Numbered from the stretch's first letter, positions 22,655-34,491 are shown. The stretch: DNA of 64,000 nucleotides from Persicaria tinctoria (GCA_037127255.1 JBANSL010000008.1:8923396-8987395), one strand, 5' to 3'. Translations and numbers: made by a program. The notes: generated by a model not told the origin, from the letters alone.

Positions 22655-23460
22655 TTTCAGTAAATTCCGACCAACTCCTCTCGCTTTACAAATGGTAGGA
22701 TCTAGTAATATATAAGCGGATGACCTACTTCACCTAATCTCAATTGGTTTTTAGAGTACGTAATCCGTTAAGTTTATATATAGGTTGTTCATGATATCTC
22801 TTTATTTTCAATTTCAGATAACCCCGGCCATATCTAACATGACCCCTCTGGGTTCGGTAGAGCTAAGACATGCTGGAGGGAGGTCGCGTATGACCCACAT
22901 ACGGTACATGAACAACATACAACCTCAATGGGATTCCATATGTTAAAACCAATTGCCAATGAGAGGAGTAACCCGTGGAGCTAAGACATGCTGGAGGGAG
23001 GTCGTGTGTGAGCCCACGTACGAGAGACATTAACAACGTATAACCCTAACGGGGTTTCATCTCAAAACCATGACAATGAGAAAAATAGTCCGAGCTTAGC
23101 TTATTTGTTGTTCATGATATCTCAATTTTTTTAATGTCAGACAACCCCATGTTCTAACAAAATTACTCCAAAAACATTCTTAAATTTGGAATATAATACA
23201 ACATTGTACATTATAAGTTGTGCGAAGTAAAATAGTAACCCAAACACACCCTTTTAAATTCCCAACCAAGGTTCATTTAAAATGTACAGTAGGTACCAAG
23301 TTGGCTTTTTATTTGATTTGATATTAACAGGGATTTGCCGATTCAGAGTAACAATTAATCAATTTTAGTCAAATTTGGTCAGTTTAAATCCATAAACGTT
23401 TTAAGATACATTGTGTACTGGAGTACAGTAATACTAATACATGATTGGAGAAAGAAAGTT
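22655..23460. repeat. Unclassified repeat with internal duplication
   Basis: The phrase GAGCTAAGACATGCTGGAGG, continuing into AGGTCG, occurs twice (about 22,860 and 22,977). GTTGTTCATGATATCTC also occurs twice (about 22,785 and 23,111), bracketing about 330 bp. This suggests a decayed element or duplicated LTR piece. No protein is seen, and the rest is AT-rich. Confidence 0.4.
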
Positions 23461-24306
23461 TGTGTATTCCATCCGATAATTAAAACTTGTCGTTTTAAAA
23501 AGTAAATTTTTCTAAGAAAAACTTGTCATTTTAGATATTTTGTCATTCACTTTACAATTTTTTGCCCTTATAATGATTAGATATATAGTTGTTAGCTTTA
23601 GTTTTTTAAAAAATATGTTAATAATAATTAGGGATATAACTTATAAGTGTATTTTTATTTGTTTTCTTAACAAGTACTCCATGTAGATTTTCAAAATGAC
23701 AAATTTTAATTAACAGATGAAGTATTTTTATTATTGGGTAAAGGGTTCACTTGGTCCGAAGAGGTAAATAATGCATTAAATTTTGTGCAAAAATTAATAC
23801 TTCATCCGTTTCAAATTTAGTACGGCGTATTTATTTTTATGGTTTTTTTTATCAAACAAATAATATTTAATGATTGGTGGAAAATATATATTATAAAGTA
23901 AACTTATAGTAATGAACAGGATTTGCGAGATTTGTGTCACCCCTATTAAAATGTAAAAATATATACAATGGACAATACAAGAATACCAGCCATAAAGGTT
24001 TTATCCATATTCAATATTCTTTATAAAGCCTTAAAATATTACATTACTTTTTTAAGTTATCAAAAACTACAACTAACAATCTATTAATCATTACAAGGGC
24101 ATTTTCTTAAAGTAGAGATACTTATAATATTGGCATGTTTTCTTAAACAATGTTCACTCTAAAATGCAACATGTTTAAACAAATAGAGGGAATAAGTATC
24201 ATTAATCATTAATACTATATATACAATAGTATAAAGCATAAACATCTTATCATAATGCTTTAATTATTATATAATTAATACTTCGTAATAATAATAATAA
24301 CTACTA
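23461..24306. repeat. Decayed Stowaway-like repeats
   Basis: Remnants of Stowaway ends are visible: CATCCGATAATTAAAACTTG at about 23,470 with a matching AATTTTAATTAACAGATGAAG at about 23,705, and CATCCGTTTCAAATTTAG at about 23,812 with AATAGAGGGAATAAG at about 24,180. No other feature was seen. Confidence 0.4.
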
Positions 24307-24543
24307 CTCCCTCTGTTAATTAAAACTTGTCGTTTACTATTCATGCACGTTTTTTTATAATGATAAAAACTATATGAAATATTAACATTTTTTAAAATTT
24401 GTTTTTATAAACTCATAATTAATAGTAACAAGTATAAAATTGTTTAAAAAATATTTTAAAAAAGTTAATATTTTATATAGTTTTTAACACCTCAAAAAAC
24501 GTGCGTGAATAGTAAAACGTCAAGTTTTAATTAACGGAGGGAG
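24307..24543. mobile_element. Stowaway MITE, family A
   Basis: CTCCCTCTGTTAATTAAAAC start and matching inverse end, with TA on both sides. The sequence is shared with 40,690-40,926 and 51,247-51,483, so three copies of one subfamily lie in this window. Confidence 0.9.
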
Positions 24544-25490
24544 TATTATTATTACCTCCGTCGTAAAAAATATGGCATTCACTATTTAAGTACGTTTTTT
24601 CAAGATAATAAAAACTATATAAAATATCAACTTCTTTTTATAAGTATGAAATCATTAAAAAAAATTGATAAAAAAATATTTTATATAGTTTTTAGCTCCT
24701 TAAAAAATGTGCATGAATATTAAAATAACATATTTTTAAGAACAATGCACCTTGGTAATCACGAATGATGTAGCCAATCACTGAAGTGTCGATGTTGTTG
24801 TTGCTTCTGTTGAAGTTTATTTTGACTGTTTCTTCTTGCAATTTGTTCCGCCACAGATTACGTTGTTTTCTAGGTATGGTGGATTGTTTTTTATCTTTAC
24901 CTATTCTTTTTTACCCGTATCATTAGTCTTTTTGTAATTTATCAGTGTTCGTCGTGAGAAATTTTCCATGTTCTGAAGTGTGGTTGAGTTTGTATTGTCA
25001 AAAAAATATGTATATATTTTGTGCGGATAACTTATTTTTTGGGTACCATTTTCTCAATGTTTACACATGGAATATAATGTATGTATTTAAGAATTTACTG
25101 ACAATATAAAATAGTTTTTTTAGATGGTGGATTAAAATTAAAGAAAATGATATCAACTATCAAGGGTGGTACTTGATAAGGTCAAAATTGGTCGCCAAAA
25201 TCACATTAAAGTTTCCATTTATAGTGGGTGAAATTTGTATCAACCCATTATTCCTCCCACCTACTATGGTTTTGTATAATTGCAATCCTACACTAAAAGA
25301 GGAGAGAGCGTCAGAGCGAGTGAGGTTAATTTCTTTTTCTTTTTATTTTTGGATCAATTTTAAAGAAATTTCTTGAAAATATGAAACTACAAAATACCAT
25401 AAATAAAGTAAAGATATCAATTGAACTATACACTTCATTCTTCATCAAATTAATTTTACATCACTTCATTCTTCATCAAATTATTTTATG
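24544..25490. other. Intergenic, no gene seen
   Basis: It starts with a decayed Stowaway-like piece (ACCTCCGTCGTAAAAAATAT at about 24,556), followed by T-rich DNA without recognisable genes. Short open frames (for example 25,173-25,376) have no coding character. Confidence 0.5.
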
Positions 25491-25493
25491 ATA

Positions 25494-25745
25494 TTTTTTT
25501 TTATTAGGTAAGAATTCGGGTAGTATATCTACCCGATGACATCCTTTCGGATAAGGTCCTGTAAGGCAGGATCCTGAAAGTTCTCAATTCCTCGGACTCC
25601 GTGACCAAGGTGTGCAACCTTATCAGCCACGGAATTGCCCATACGGAGAACATGAGAGAACGAAAATTGATCCACTCCATGGAGGAGAAGTCTGACTTCG
25701 GACAAAATGAGTTCGTTTTTCCAAGGGCACCTGTCATTGTCTCGG
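25494..25745 (-). pseudogene. 5'-truncated LINE tail: end of RNase H
   Basis: Minus-strand reading gives an RNase H C-terminus (FSFSHVLRMGNSVADKVAHL ... LQDLIRKDVIG, stop), parallel to the end of the large LINE ORF2 (LRSLIRKDALG, stop). After the stop come a CGGGTAG/CTACCCG hairpin, GAATTCTTACCTAATAAA and poly(A) (T run on the plus strand at about 25,494-25,502). The longest open frame here is a shadow in another phase. Confidence 0.75.
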
Positions 25746-26874
25746 AAGTGTTTGATAATATTTATTTTCTATACCGACACTTGAGACCCTTATTACTATT
25801 TCTATAAATTATATATTTTCTATTGTTAAATCATTCTATATTTGCTATTTCCTGTATTTTGGGCTTAATGGATCAAATTGACACGTATCCAATAAGTATT
25901 ATGAAAATTTTGGAAAATAACACAAAGGAATCTTAAATCCGTTTTCGATTTTAAAAAAGTAACACAAACGGATCCATGATTCATTCATGTTAAAATTTTA
26001 AAATCAAAATAAAGTTTTGAAACCTTCAAAGGAAAAGAGGTGAACAACGGACGTGTATATAATTTTTTTTTTAAAAAAAATTTATAAACTTATTTTTTTC
26101 TCCAAAAGTATCATCTGAATAGATCCGTTACATATATTCAACGGAATAAGGTTTTGTTCATTACTTTTTACATGGCAGACACATTTATTAGTGGACAGAT
26201 GTCGCCATGCGATTCAATACGGATCCTGGATCTGCACGTATGAGTACGTACATCTAGATGTTATAACGAGAATGATAATAGCGAGAAAGACACAAATAAT
26301 TACGTGGTTCGGCAACAATGCGTTACCTACCTCTAGGGGCAGAGAACCAGATCTATATTAGAGGAAGCAAAACATATTAGTGTTAAAGGTAATCGGCGTT
26401 TCATGAGTATATGAATAAACTCATGAACCCCTAAACGGACAACGGGCTGAAAGTCCAAAACAAACAGACTATAGACTCGTTTACAATATAATAAACATTG
26501 CATACCGTAAAGCCTAAAACAACAAGACCACTGCTGGGAATCTCCGTCCGCCAGACCACCCGATACGTCGCTGATCAAACTGTCTATCAATATTTAGCTT
26601 TTTATGTTAGTTACTTCAACTTCTACTTCTACCAACAGAGGCCACTGGAGGATCGGAATTGAAGACGAAGACCACTCAGACTCATTTCCAATTTCCATTC
26701 AACAAAAAGCTACTATGAGTTTCTGTAATCAGCAACTGTAGTTGCAAATGCACAATTCCTTGATTTTGCTGCAGAATACGTACCAATTACACCCTGCCTA
26801 GTACACAAATTAGGTACCCAGCTTGGCTCTGTTTGGAGATCCAACTCCATAAATAATTTTATTTTGAAAAAATC
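25746..26874. other. Intergenic with an unclassified repeat
   Basis: AT-rich up to about 26,240. From 26,250 to 26,640 the sequence (AGAAAGACACAAATAATTAC, then GTGGTTCGGC and a run of short unique words) resembles a dispersed retroelement border common in dicots, but I found no ends or duplication. No convincing coding frame. Confidence 0.35.
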
Positions 26875-27205
26875 TAGGTAGTGCGAAAGATCGAGCCTAA
26901 GGAACTACTCCTGGTAGGGACTGGTCTCCCACTCTCCCTTTAATTATACGGTCGCCTCTGAAGGTTGAAAATGACAGATGATACCTAAACACCTACTTGG
27001 TAGTGCGAGAGAGTCTAATGATGAGTGCTCGTTTTCCCCAAACTTAGCTAGTTTCATAGTCGGGGTGACTACCTGCACCATGATCCATCCATGATAGGGG
27101 TTCGAACCGAAGACATATGGGTACTACCGACAAGTCATTTCGGATAGGTGCTATATTCACTCCTTAAGATGGATCATAGATCCGTCTGTTATTAAAAAAA
27201 AAAAC
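26875..27205 (-). mobile_element. tRNA-derived SINE, longer copy
   Basis: The minus strand carries the B-box GGTTCGAACC (about 27,101-27,110) and the same surrounding words as 1985-2095 (ACTTG.CGG.TAGTACCCA). The body extends to about 26,875, where it becomes T/A-rich. A poly(A) run on the plus strand at about 27,190 abuts the other end. Exact ends and target duplication are unresolved. Confidence 0.45.
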
Positions 27206-27434
27206 AATGGAATGGCTGGTGAAGTTGTGTGGGCATTACGACTGTGTACAAAGGAGGGATTAAAAATTATACTTATAAAATTAATTTTAATAAAACTATT
27301 GCTATTTTGTTATTCCTGTTCATATTTATTTTGGAGAAAAATATTTTCATCATTTTTAAAAATATTTTATTTTTCAAATGTATATGAATCATCAATAGAA
27401 TTATTTTTTTCCCAAAACTAGTTCAAGTGGTATT

Positions 27435-28060
27435 TGTTGGGATAGAAATGTCATCCCACATTGATTGTGAGTGGTAAAAGATCACAAAATATAAGGAATG
27501 GAGAAATCCATAAACAATGGCTTAAGCTTTTGTGTAAAGTGGTGGATCCCGACCTTATAAACAAAAATAAAATAAACCTGGCACGTACGACTTCCGATTT
27601 GATATGACCCGCTCGGGATTCTCAAAATCTCACATGGTATCAGAGCAGGTACGAGTCGGGTCGGTTTTCCTGACTTCGGGGTAGGCTTAAAAGAAATTGA
27701 GATGCCGAAACCCGTCGAAGAAAAGAAAAAAACCGGGCGAGCTATAAAGAGATTGAGAGTCTCGACCCGAAAGAATAGAAAAAAGAGGGGGCGTGTTGGG
27801 ATATAAATGTCATCCCACATGAGAAGTCAACCCGATCAAGGCGGGTTGCACTTGAGGGGGCGTGTTGGGATAGAAATGTCATCCCACATTGATTGTGGGT
27901 GGTAAAAGATCACAAAATATAAGGAAGAGAGAAACTCCTACACAATAGTTTAACCTTTTGTGTAAAGTGGTGGATCCCCAAACTTATAAATAAAAATAAA
28001 ATAAACTCGACACGACTCTCGATTTGATACGACCCGGCTCGAAGTTCTTGGTTTCTCACA
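27435..28060 (+). mobile_element. TRIM (terminal-repeat retrotransposon in miniature)
   Basis: Two direct repeats of about 200 bp (27,435-27,634 and 27,863-28,060), beginning TGTTGGGATAGAAATGTCAT and ending TCTCACA, enclose 228 bp. Immediately after the first is TGGTATCAGAGC (27,635-27,646), the initiator tRNA-Met primer site. GAGGGGGCG immediately precedes the second. No coding sequence. A third partial LTR start (27,794 to about 27,820) sits inside the internal region behind its own GAGGGGGCG. Flanks GTATT and TTTGA do not match. Confidence 0.85.
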
Positions 28061-28200
28061 TTTGAAAAGTTTCTATTTTAAATGCTAAAACACCTTTTAT
28101 TTTAAATCGGGAAAACCCTAAAAATTCATTTGTGGTCTATGTAAGGAAATTAATGTGTGGGTCAAATGTGTGACTTTGAACACGGTGTGGAAACCATTCA

Positions 28201-28594
28201 GAGCATCATTATCAATGGGTTTTCATCAACCCCATACCCCTCTCTCTCCTCCTATAAGGTAGATGATGGGTGTGAGGTTAATCCCATTTCATGGAAGAGG
28301 AAGGGGTAAACCCAGCAGGAAGGGGCAACCCTTCTCCTTCCCCATCCCTTTTTTACTTAAAAAAATAAAATAAAAGTGGTTTATATATTTTTTAATTAAG
28401 TGGATTAAGTTTTGATTGGTTAAAAATATGTAGTGGGATATAAATAAGGTTTAAAAAATAGGGATGTGGTAAACTTATGGATGTGAGTTAAAAGTTGGAA
28501 TTTTTAAAGGATGGGGTAGAGTTAGTGGAAAATGAAGTGTCGGAATATTACGAAGAGAGAGATGGATGGGGTTACCCCATGAGTGATGATGCTC
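28201..28594. mobile_element. Tourist-like MITE (PIF/Harbinger)
   Basis: Starts GAGCATCATTATCAATGGG and ends with the inverse of GAGCATCATCACTCATGGGG, flanked by the 3-bp duplication TCA (28,198-28,200; 28,595-28,597). The length of 394 bp and the 3-bp duplication fit the Tourist class. No coding sequence. Confidence 0.8.
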
Positions 28595-28597
28595 TCA

Positions 28598-29299
28598 AAG
28601 CAAGAACCCCATCATGCAATGCAACAAGCCACGGAATTCATTATAGGGGGATATGGGATGGAAATTGACAAAAAAACATCTTTGGATTCATTGTTCTTGT
28701 AAAACACACACACATTTCCAACCGACCTATAGCCAAAGCTTTGCACCACAACGTTCAAGAAACTGAAAAGACAAGACGTCGATAGTGAAATGGGAGGATT
28801 GGAGTAACCGACGTTGATGTCATATTTCATCACCTTCTCCTGCATCACTCTCATTTTACATTTATTTGTACACAATTACTTCACTCCTAAGTCCTAACCC
28901 ATACGGAGTATGATTATCCAATTCGACATGTAGCAACATCAAATTATACGTTTGACGTACAACATCGGATTAAACGTTGACTAATCACCTTAATTCTAAA
29001 AATTACAAAGGTTGGATTCAATATTGTTTACAACGTTCAATCTAACGTGACAAAGCAATGTCGGATGTGACGTTGATGAAAATACCCATGAGTACATAAC
29101 TCTTGAAATGATATGATAGATATCCATGGATAATTGTTTATACAAGCCTTCTCACATACAATCCACCAGATTATATTTCTTTTTAATTAAGTTAACTGTG
29201 ATATATAAAAAAATAGCTCTTAAAAAGTGATGGGTATCTATCTTTAGATTTATTCCTCGATAGATACCTATCAAATTCAAGAGCAATTGGGGATAATAG
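28598..29299. other. Intergenic, no gene seen
   Basis: AT-rich sequence with no recognised ends. A minus-strand frame (28,612-28,875) shows no domain. Confidence 0.45.
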
Positions 29300-30375
29300 T
29301 TTTTATTAGGTAAAATTTCGAGGCCAGACATACCTGGATCCCGATGACCGACAAGCGTAAAGTCCCACACCGTTTGAAACCGAAAGCACCAGAACCCCTA
29401 ACGAGAGATATTCAAACACAAACGGGATTTATTATGAATACAAAAATATAATAAATTATATGGATATATTATGCTGAAAATATTATTTATTTAAAGATAT
29501 AAAAGAGTTCGGGCCACTTTGGGCCCAAGAAAATAGCCTTGGACCCAAAGAAATTAATAGCAGGCTGAGATTCCCAAGCCCAGGCCACCTTAGGGCCCAA
29601 GGCAAGCCCAGATCCAAAAGGAGCCTAACCCGGGAAGGAAGGAGATAGCCAGGACCAATCCACACAAAAAAACACGCCAAAACCTAAATCTGACGCCCCA
29701 GAAAAGGAGACCGACCAGAGAGAGGTAGGCGAGAACCTCCAGTGAACGGCGGCCGGCGGGAGAACATCCAGGGAGGGCCGGGAGACCGAGTTCGATTAAG
29801 GGGAAGACCACGTACATGCCAACCCCGACACCCCGAGAAGAGAGGCAACACGGAGTGGGGGAGGAGGGAGGCAGTGGACGGCGGGCGGCCACGACCACCA
29901 AAGTAGCAGCCCGGACAGAGCGCCGAAAACAACCTCCCAAGGGAAGAGAAGAAGGCGACTGAGAGCCCGAAATAGGCCGGAAAGTCCAAACCAAGATCTG
30001 AAATCGAGGGAAAGGGGAAACGAGATGGCAAGAGCGAGCCACGAAATTGCAACCACCAATCCAACCCCGACAGAGAGGGCCCGGACCAACACACGGGGCA
30101 ATCCGAGGAGAGGGAGCAGATGTGAGAGGGGTGCGAGATGCAAGACCCAGACTAGGCGGCCGACGAAGTCGGATTTTGACCTCTGAAGAGGTTGTTTTCA
30201 TCCCCCGAGGAGGTGGTTATTTGGCCTCCGAAGAGGGGTTTCTACATCAGCTAACGAGCCAGGCATAGGCCGGACGGGAAGCTGAGGGCGGCCGGAGCCG
30301 AGTTGGGGCTCCCGAAGGAGAGATAGGCTCCCGGAGAAGATGTTTTGGGGCTCTCAAGAAGAGAGCGTTTTTCCT
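29300..30375 (-). mobile_element. Retroposon copy (minus strand)
   Basis: Reverse-complement reading gives a GC-rich leader (30,375 to about 29,650), a GGGCCCAAGG-rich block (29,520-29,620), an AT-rich patch, and then GTCTGGCCTCGAAATTTTACC + TAATAAAA (down to about 29,300). This matches the terminus of copies 1 and 2. The 203-residue open frame (29,590-30,201) is Pro/Arg/Leu-rich without a domain and equals the leader, so I do not call it a gene. The central hairpin words are poorly preserved. Confidence 0.45.
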
Positions 30376-30442
30376 GTGTTTCACCCACTTCCATATTATC
30401 ATTGGGGTAATAGTTTATGCCAATCTTTTACTCTGTCATATA

Positions 30443-30653
30443 CTCCCTCTGATTTTTAATATAAGGCGTTTGATTTTGTGCACGTAATTTAAGGAGCTAA
30501 AAATTATATGAAATATTAATTTTTATATATTATAATACTTATTAATAATAATTAACTATTATAATGTAAAAAAAATTAATTAAAAAAATCAATATTTCAT
30601 ATAGTTTTACCGTGCACAAAAGTCAAACGTCTTATATTTCTAATCGAATGGAG
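30443..30653. mobile_element. Stowaway MITE
   Basis: CTCCCTCTGATTTTTAATAT start, AATCGAATGGAG end, TA duplications. The long arms (TTGTGCACGTAATTTAAGG and its partner) fold to an AT-rich hairpin. Confidence 0.8.
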
Positions 30654-30674
30654 TATATCACTACAATAAACTAA

Positions 30675-31488
30675 GGCCCCGTTTGGTACGAGGGTAGTAA
30701 TCGGAATGGGAATCAAAAATGGGAATAAACCATTACTTAGGCATGTTGTTTGGTAGGTCGTGGGAATGAACTAAAATACCCAATCGAACAAAACACAAAT
30801 CCGGCGACACCGACGAAGGGACTAGAGGACTGTGGTGTGGTGGCATCTGCCGGATTTGTGGTGGGATTTGCTGGATATGGAAAAGGGAGAAGACTAGAGG
30901 GTTGTGGTGGGATCTGCCGGATCTGGAACAGGGAGAGAGTACTTGGTGGGAGGACGACGTGGGTGAAGGGAGGACGGTTATGGTGGCACCGGGGGTGAAG
31001 CTCGAGCAATAGAAGAGAGCGACGGAGAGAGAACAGTTAGAGCGACAGAGGAAGGAAGATGGAGGGTGGCGGCGGCGAACAGACAAGGGTGGCAGACGGA
31101 GGGAGAATAGTCAGAGCGACGGAGGGAGAACAGTCAGACCGGTAGTCGGAGAGAGAGAGGGTGGTGGTGGCGGCAGTGGTGTTGGACGATGGCGGTAGCG
31201 GCGGCGGCGGTGGCGGCTCCGATGACTGATGGTGGTGGTGGGCGGTGGCGGTGACACTTGGCAGAGTGTTGGGTTGGGACTGTTGGGTTGAGTTGGGGAG
31301 GGTGGGAAAGTGGGAATGACTCATTCCTTAGGTTTAGGGGTGGGATGAAAAATAGGCAAAATTGGGGATGAGGGGATTACTTGGTAATCAGTTTTATTCC
31401 GGGTTTTGTCGTACCAAACACGAAATCCGTAATCATTCATTCCGATTACAAGTTTTTGATTACCGGTAATCGATACCAAACAGAATGC
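30675..31488. mobile_element. PIF/Harbinger-like element
   Basis: Ends GGCCCCGTTTGGTAC and (inverse) GCATTCTGTTTGGTATC, with a TAA duplication (30,672-30,674; 31,489-31,491). The arms share GGAATG/ATTCC and TAATC words. The G-rich middle is built of repeated GGGAGAACAGTCAGA-type words; its Pro/Ser-rich minus-strand frames are artefacts. No transposase, so it is non-autonomous. Confidence 0.75.
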
Positions 31489-31609
31489 TAAGGGATGGAT
31501 ATTAAGTTCGAAGTTTCACTTGTAAGCAATATTCATCACCTTAGTGATATATATATGTGGTGGAAAATAGATCAAATGGCGAGGGTTTGCAACAAAAACT
31601 ACAAGGATA

Positions 31610-31842
31610 TTTATTAGGCTAAAACAGATTGAGATGCTAAAACTCGTCGTAAAACCAAAAATCGGGCGAGCAATATATAAAAAGATTGAGAGTATCAATC
31701 CGAAAGAAGAAAAAAAAATGTTCAAGTGTCAACCCAATTCAGGCGTATTGCACTTGAGGGTGTGTGTTGAGATGAAAAGATTGTCATCCCACATTAATTG
31801 TGGGCGATTTAACAACAAAAAAATATAAGGAAGGGGAAAGCT
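31610..31842 (+). mobile_element. Decayed TRIM fragment
   Basis: Shares the internal words and LTR start of the TRIM at 27,435 (ATTGAGATGCTAAAACTCGTC, GGGCGAGC, TTGCACTTGAGGG, then TGTTGAGATG...GTCATCCCACAT). The LTR is truncated where TGATAATGCAT begins at 31,843. Confidence 0.7.
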
Positions 31843-32830
31843 TGATAATGCATATTTTGTATAGGTACTAATGCCTATACAAAATATGTAGTTTTAGGGT
31901 CATTTAGGTTGCATTTGTTAAGTGACGGTAGGTCATTCGACGTGTGGGTCACGCACGTCCAAGCGCACAATACCTGCCAACCAAGTAGAGCACACAAGCT
32001 GTGGTTTTAGGATGGAACCCCACTCGGCTTGTGTGCTCGGCTTGGTTGACGCGTATTGCGCTTGGGCGTGTGTGACCCTCTCTCCCCCCACGTCGTATAT
32101 GACCTACCGTAATTTAACAGCATTAAATATGAATTTAGTGTTAAGTCACGTCTTTATACTTTTTCTATTCAAAGTTCGAAATCTACACTTTCTATGTTAA
32201 TTATGTAAATTTATGAATCCGAGCTCAAAGAGATGGTGATGGAGCATAAAGCTAGCTAGGATGGCTAGCTTGAAGAAGAGGAGAAAAAGACCAAAGAGAA
32301 GCTAGAGAAGCCAAGAAATGAAGAAAAGAAGAAAATACTAACGACGTAGGAGCGGCACTCGCCCAAGATTCTTATGCGTGCGCTGAGCCAGGTGCCCACA
32401 TAAAGAACTTAGGCACTCACCGAGGAGTGGTAACCTTGCTTAGGCGCCCGCCGCTACTGGATAACTACGTTGAATCATATCCTTATCCGAATGAGATTCT
32501 TTCTTATTCTTTGGAGATATTTTACTTAGCCTACAATGACGAAGTACTATGATTTTTTTTCAGCTGATTTGAGGCTTATAAATACTTCATTAGACCTAGG
32601 GTGTTCAACAATTCAATTCACAAAACTTTGGAAAACGAAAAACAGGCATGCACAGATCATCATACCCATCCTATCAATGTCTTTACCCCTCCAAAATTTG
32701 TAGTCGACCTACCTTTAGAGATATAATCTTAGAAACCCATTCGGCTAAATTTAATTCAATTCACTTACTCCCTATTAATTTAATGAATTCATTATCCCAA
32801 TAGCTAGTCAATACCCTAAAGATTAGATAG
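31843..32830 (+). mobile_element. Athila-type LTR fragment
   Basis: Starts TGATAATGCATATTTTGTAT and keeps the word AGGTTGCATTT, like the start of the LTR at 6686. The middle has GCCC-rich text (32,350-32,470, including GGCGCCCGCCGC), in the place where the young LTR has its CGCCCGCCGC array. CTTATAAATACTTC at about 32,577 is a good TATA box. A 15-bp stem-loop lies at 31,851-31,888. The 3' limit is uncertain; no internal region is recognised. Confidence 0.55.
31922..32113. mobile_element. Foldback MITE flanked by TTAA
   Basis: The two halves pair almost completely (GTGACGGTAGGTCAT at one end, inverse of ATTACGGTAGGTCAT at the other). Inner arms around GCACACAAGC and CAAGCGCA also match. TTAA stands on both sides (31,918-31,921; 32,114-32,117). 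A TTAA duplication is typical of piggyBac-like elements, but family assignment is open. Confidence 0.7.
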
Positions 32831-33964
32831 ATCCGATCCAAAAACTCGGTATTTCACTGTATTTTAGTATGCACAGGCAGATCCGAATTCATTATTTTTG
32901 TTGGTTGAACGTACAGTGCTGTGCTACTGCCGCTACCTTTAATTTAGTCTCTTATCTACTGTACAAATTAAATGTTGGTCCACTTCTGCTGGAGATGCTT
33001 AGGTGTATGTTAGTAGTTGACGGCGCTGATTTTCGTGATGATCCCATTTAAACATCATCACGTCGATATTAATATGGTGTACGTCGATATAAACGTGGTG
33101 CAGCTAATTAAACCCTGATTTGCCTTTGATTTTCAGTATCTACTTTCACGTCGATTCAGATGTACACTAGCATAATCCGGATTTACGGTGTATCTAACTA
33201 CATACCCTTTTAACTTCGCCATATAGTCTATGTACAATTAGGTATGTCCATGAGTTGCGGCGGGTCAGGTGGGTCATGGAACCAGCAGGTCCATAACTTG
33301 ACGGGTCCAGATCGAGTGGGTCGGCAGATCGACAGATTTACGGGTTTGGGTAAAAAAATTGAAGAGTTAAAATTTCCGGCTCTTGACCCAAAAAATTTCC
33401 GTGCGTTCGAACCGTACAAGTCGGGCTATTGGGTTTTGATAGCTCTGAATCCATCATTATATTCCGTATTTCTGAGCAAAAACGCATCCATGTAAATATG
33501 TATACATTCATTCGAACACAAAAAAAAAATAAAAATAAAAATAAAAATTGCATACATTCATGCAACAAAACAGAGAAAACAAATAATGGAATTATCTGTA
33601 TATATCTGACAGATTTACTCTATGGTCGTTTTCAGTACATGATACACTTGCATGTAACATGTGCATATATGTAAGTGAAAATTAATGGACACCCCATTCA
33701 ATTCGTTCGTAGTGTACGTATTTCTTTTGCAAATTCCTTGTTTATTAGTACTGTAATTTGATTACCAAAAAAAATCCTTGTTTATTTTAAGCCGAAGTAT
33801 GAAAAGCCAGCAACTCCGTATCCAGAAAGGAACTTCCTAAAGGAATTTCGTTTGCACTACCCGACAACGTGAGATATAGTCTTGTTGTCCCGCGGAACCA
33901 TTTTTAGTGGTATTTGACTTCGTTTTTCACCGGTGTCTTGATAGATCCATCCTCCCACTCAAAT
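32831..33964. other. Intergenic, no gene seen
   Basis: No coding feature supported. The patch 33,245-33,440 has GGGTC/GGGTCGG words and several overlapping open frames typical of a decayed repeat. Confidence 0.45.
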
Positions 33965-33992
33965 ACTCGATCGACTTCCGAGTTCCAACCAA

Positions 33993-34026
<34 letters not shown>

Positions 34027-34032
34027 GATCGA
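33965..34032 (+). mobile_element. Minimal retroposed tail with target duplication
   Basis: ACTCGATCGA (33,965-33,974) is followed by 19 nt (CTTCCGAGTTCCAACCAAC), 29 A residues (33,994-34,022) and a second ACTCGATCGA (34,023-34,032). This is the mark of target-primed reverse transcription that aborted almost immediately. The source RNA cannot be identified from 19 nt. Confidence 0.75.
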
Positions 34033-34491
34033 ATTCTTATAATAAAAGGAGAAAAAAGAAAAGATGATTTTCAAATCAACCTCTCATAGAATCAATTGGG
34101 TTATTTATGTGTCAAAAAATAAGATCAGATTGCATCAGAAAGCGACACAAAAGCAAATCGTAAGTGCCCCATATTGAACTACCGAGAAGCCTGCAGCAAG
34201 CTTCACTCAGTTGTCGGAGTGTCACACCACCAGTGACAACCTTTGAAGAACCTTCTTCTTCTTCGTTCTATCTCACACAAGAATCAGACCCACCATAGCA
34301 ACAAAAGTGCTTATATAGCTCTTTGATTAGTCAAGGGATCCTATGCTTAAAGACATATGTATAACAATTTGTGAAAAATCTTCAAGCTGTACATTTTGAG
34401 TCTTTAATCCATTTGTTGAGGTGTGTCAAAGGAACGCCTAAGTATAGTGTGGAACATCAAATCTAAGGGCTTCCATCCCAGATCAGCAGCT
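34033..34491 (-). other. 3' flank/UTR of the maturase gene
   Basis: AT-rich sequence downstream of the stop codon, expected to hold the 3' UTR and polyadenylation signals. No separate gene is seen. Confidence 0.5.

Noticed and set aside
29590..30201. 203-codon minus-strand open frame
   Set aside because: Stop-poor because the DNA is GC-rich; Pro/Arg/Leu-rich with no domain, and it coincides with the retroposon leader.
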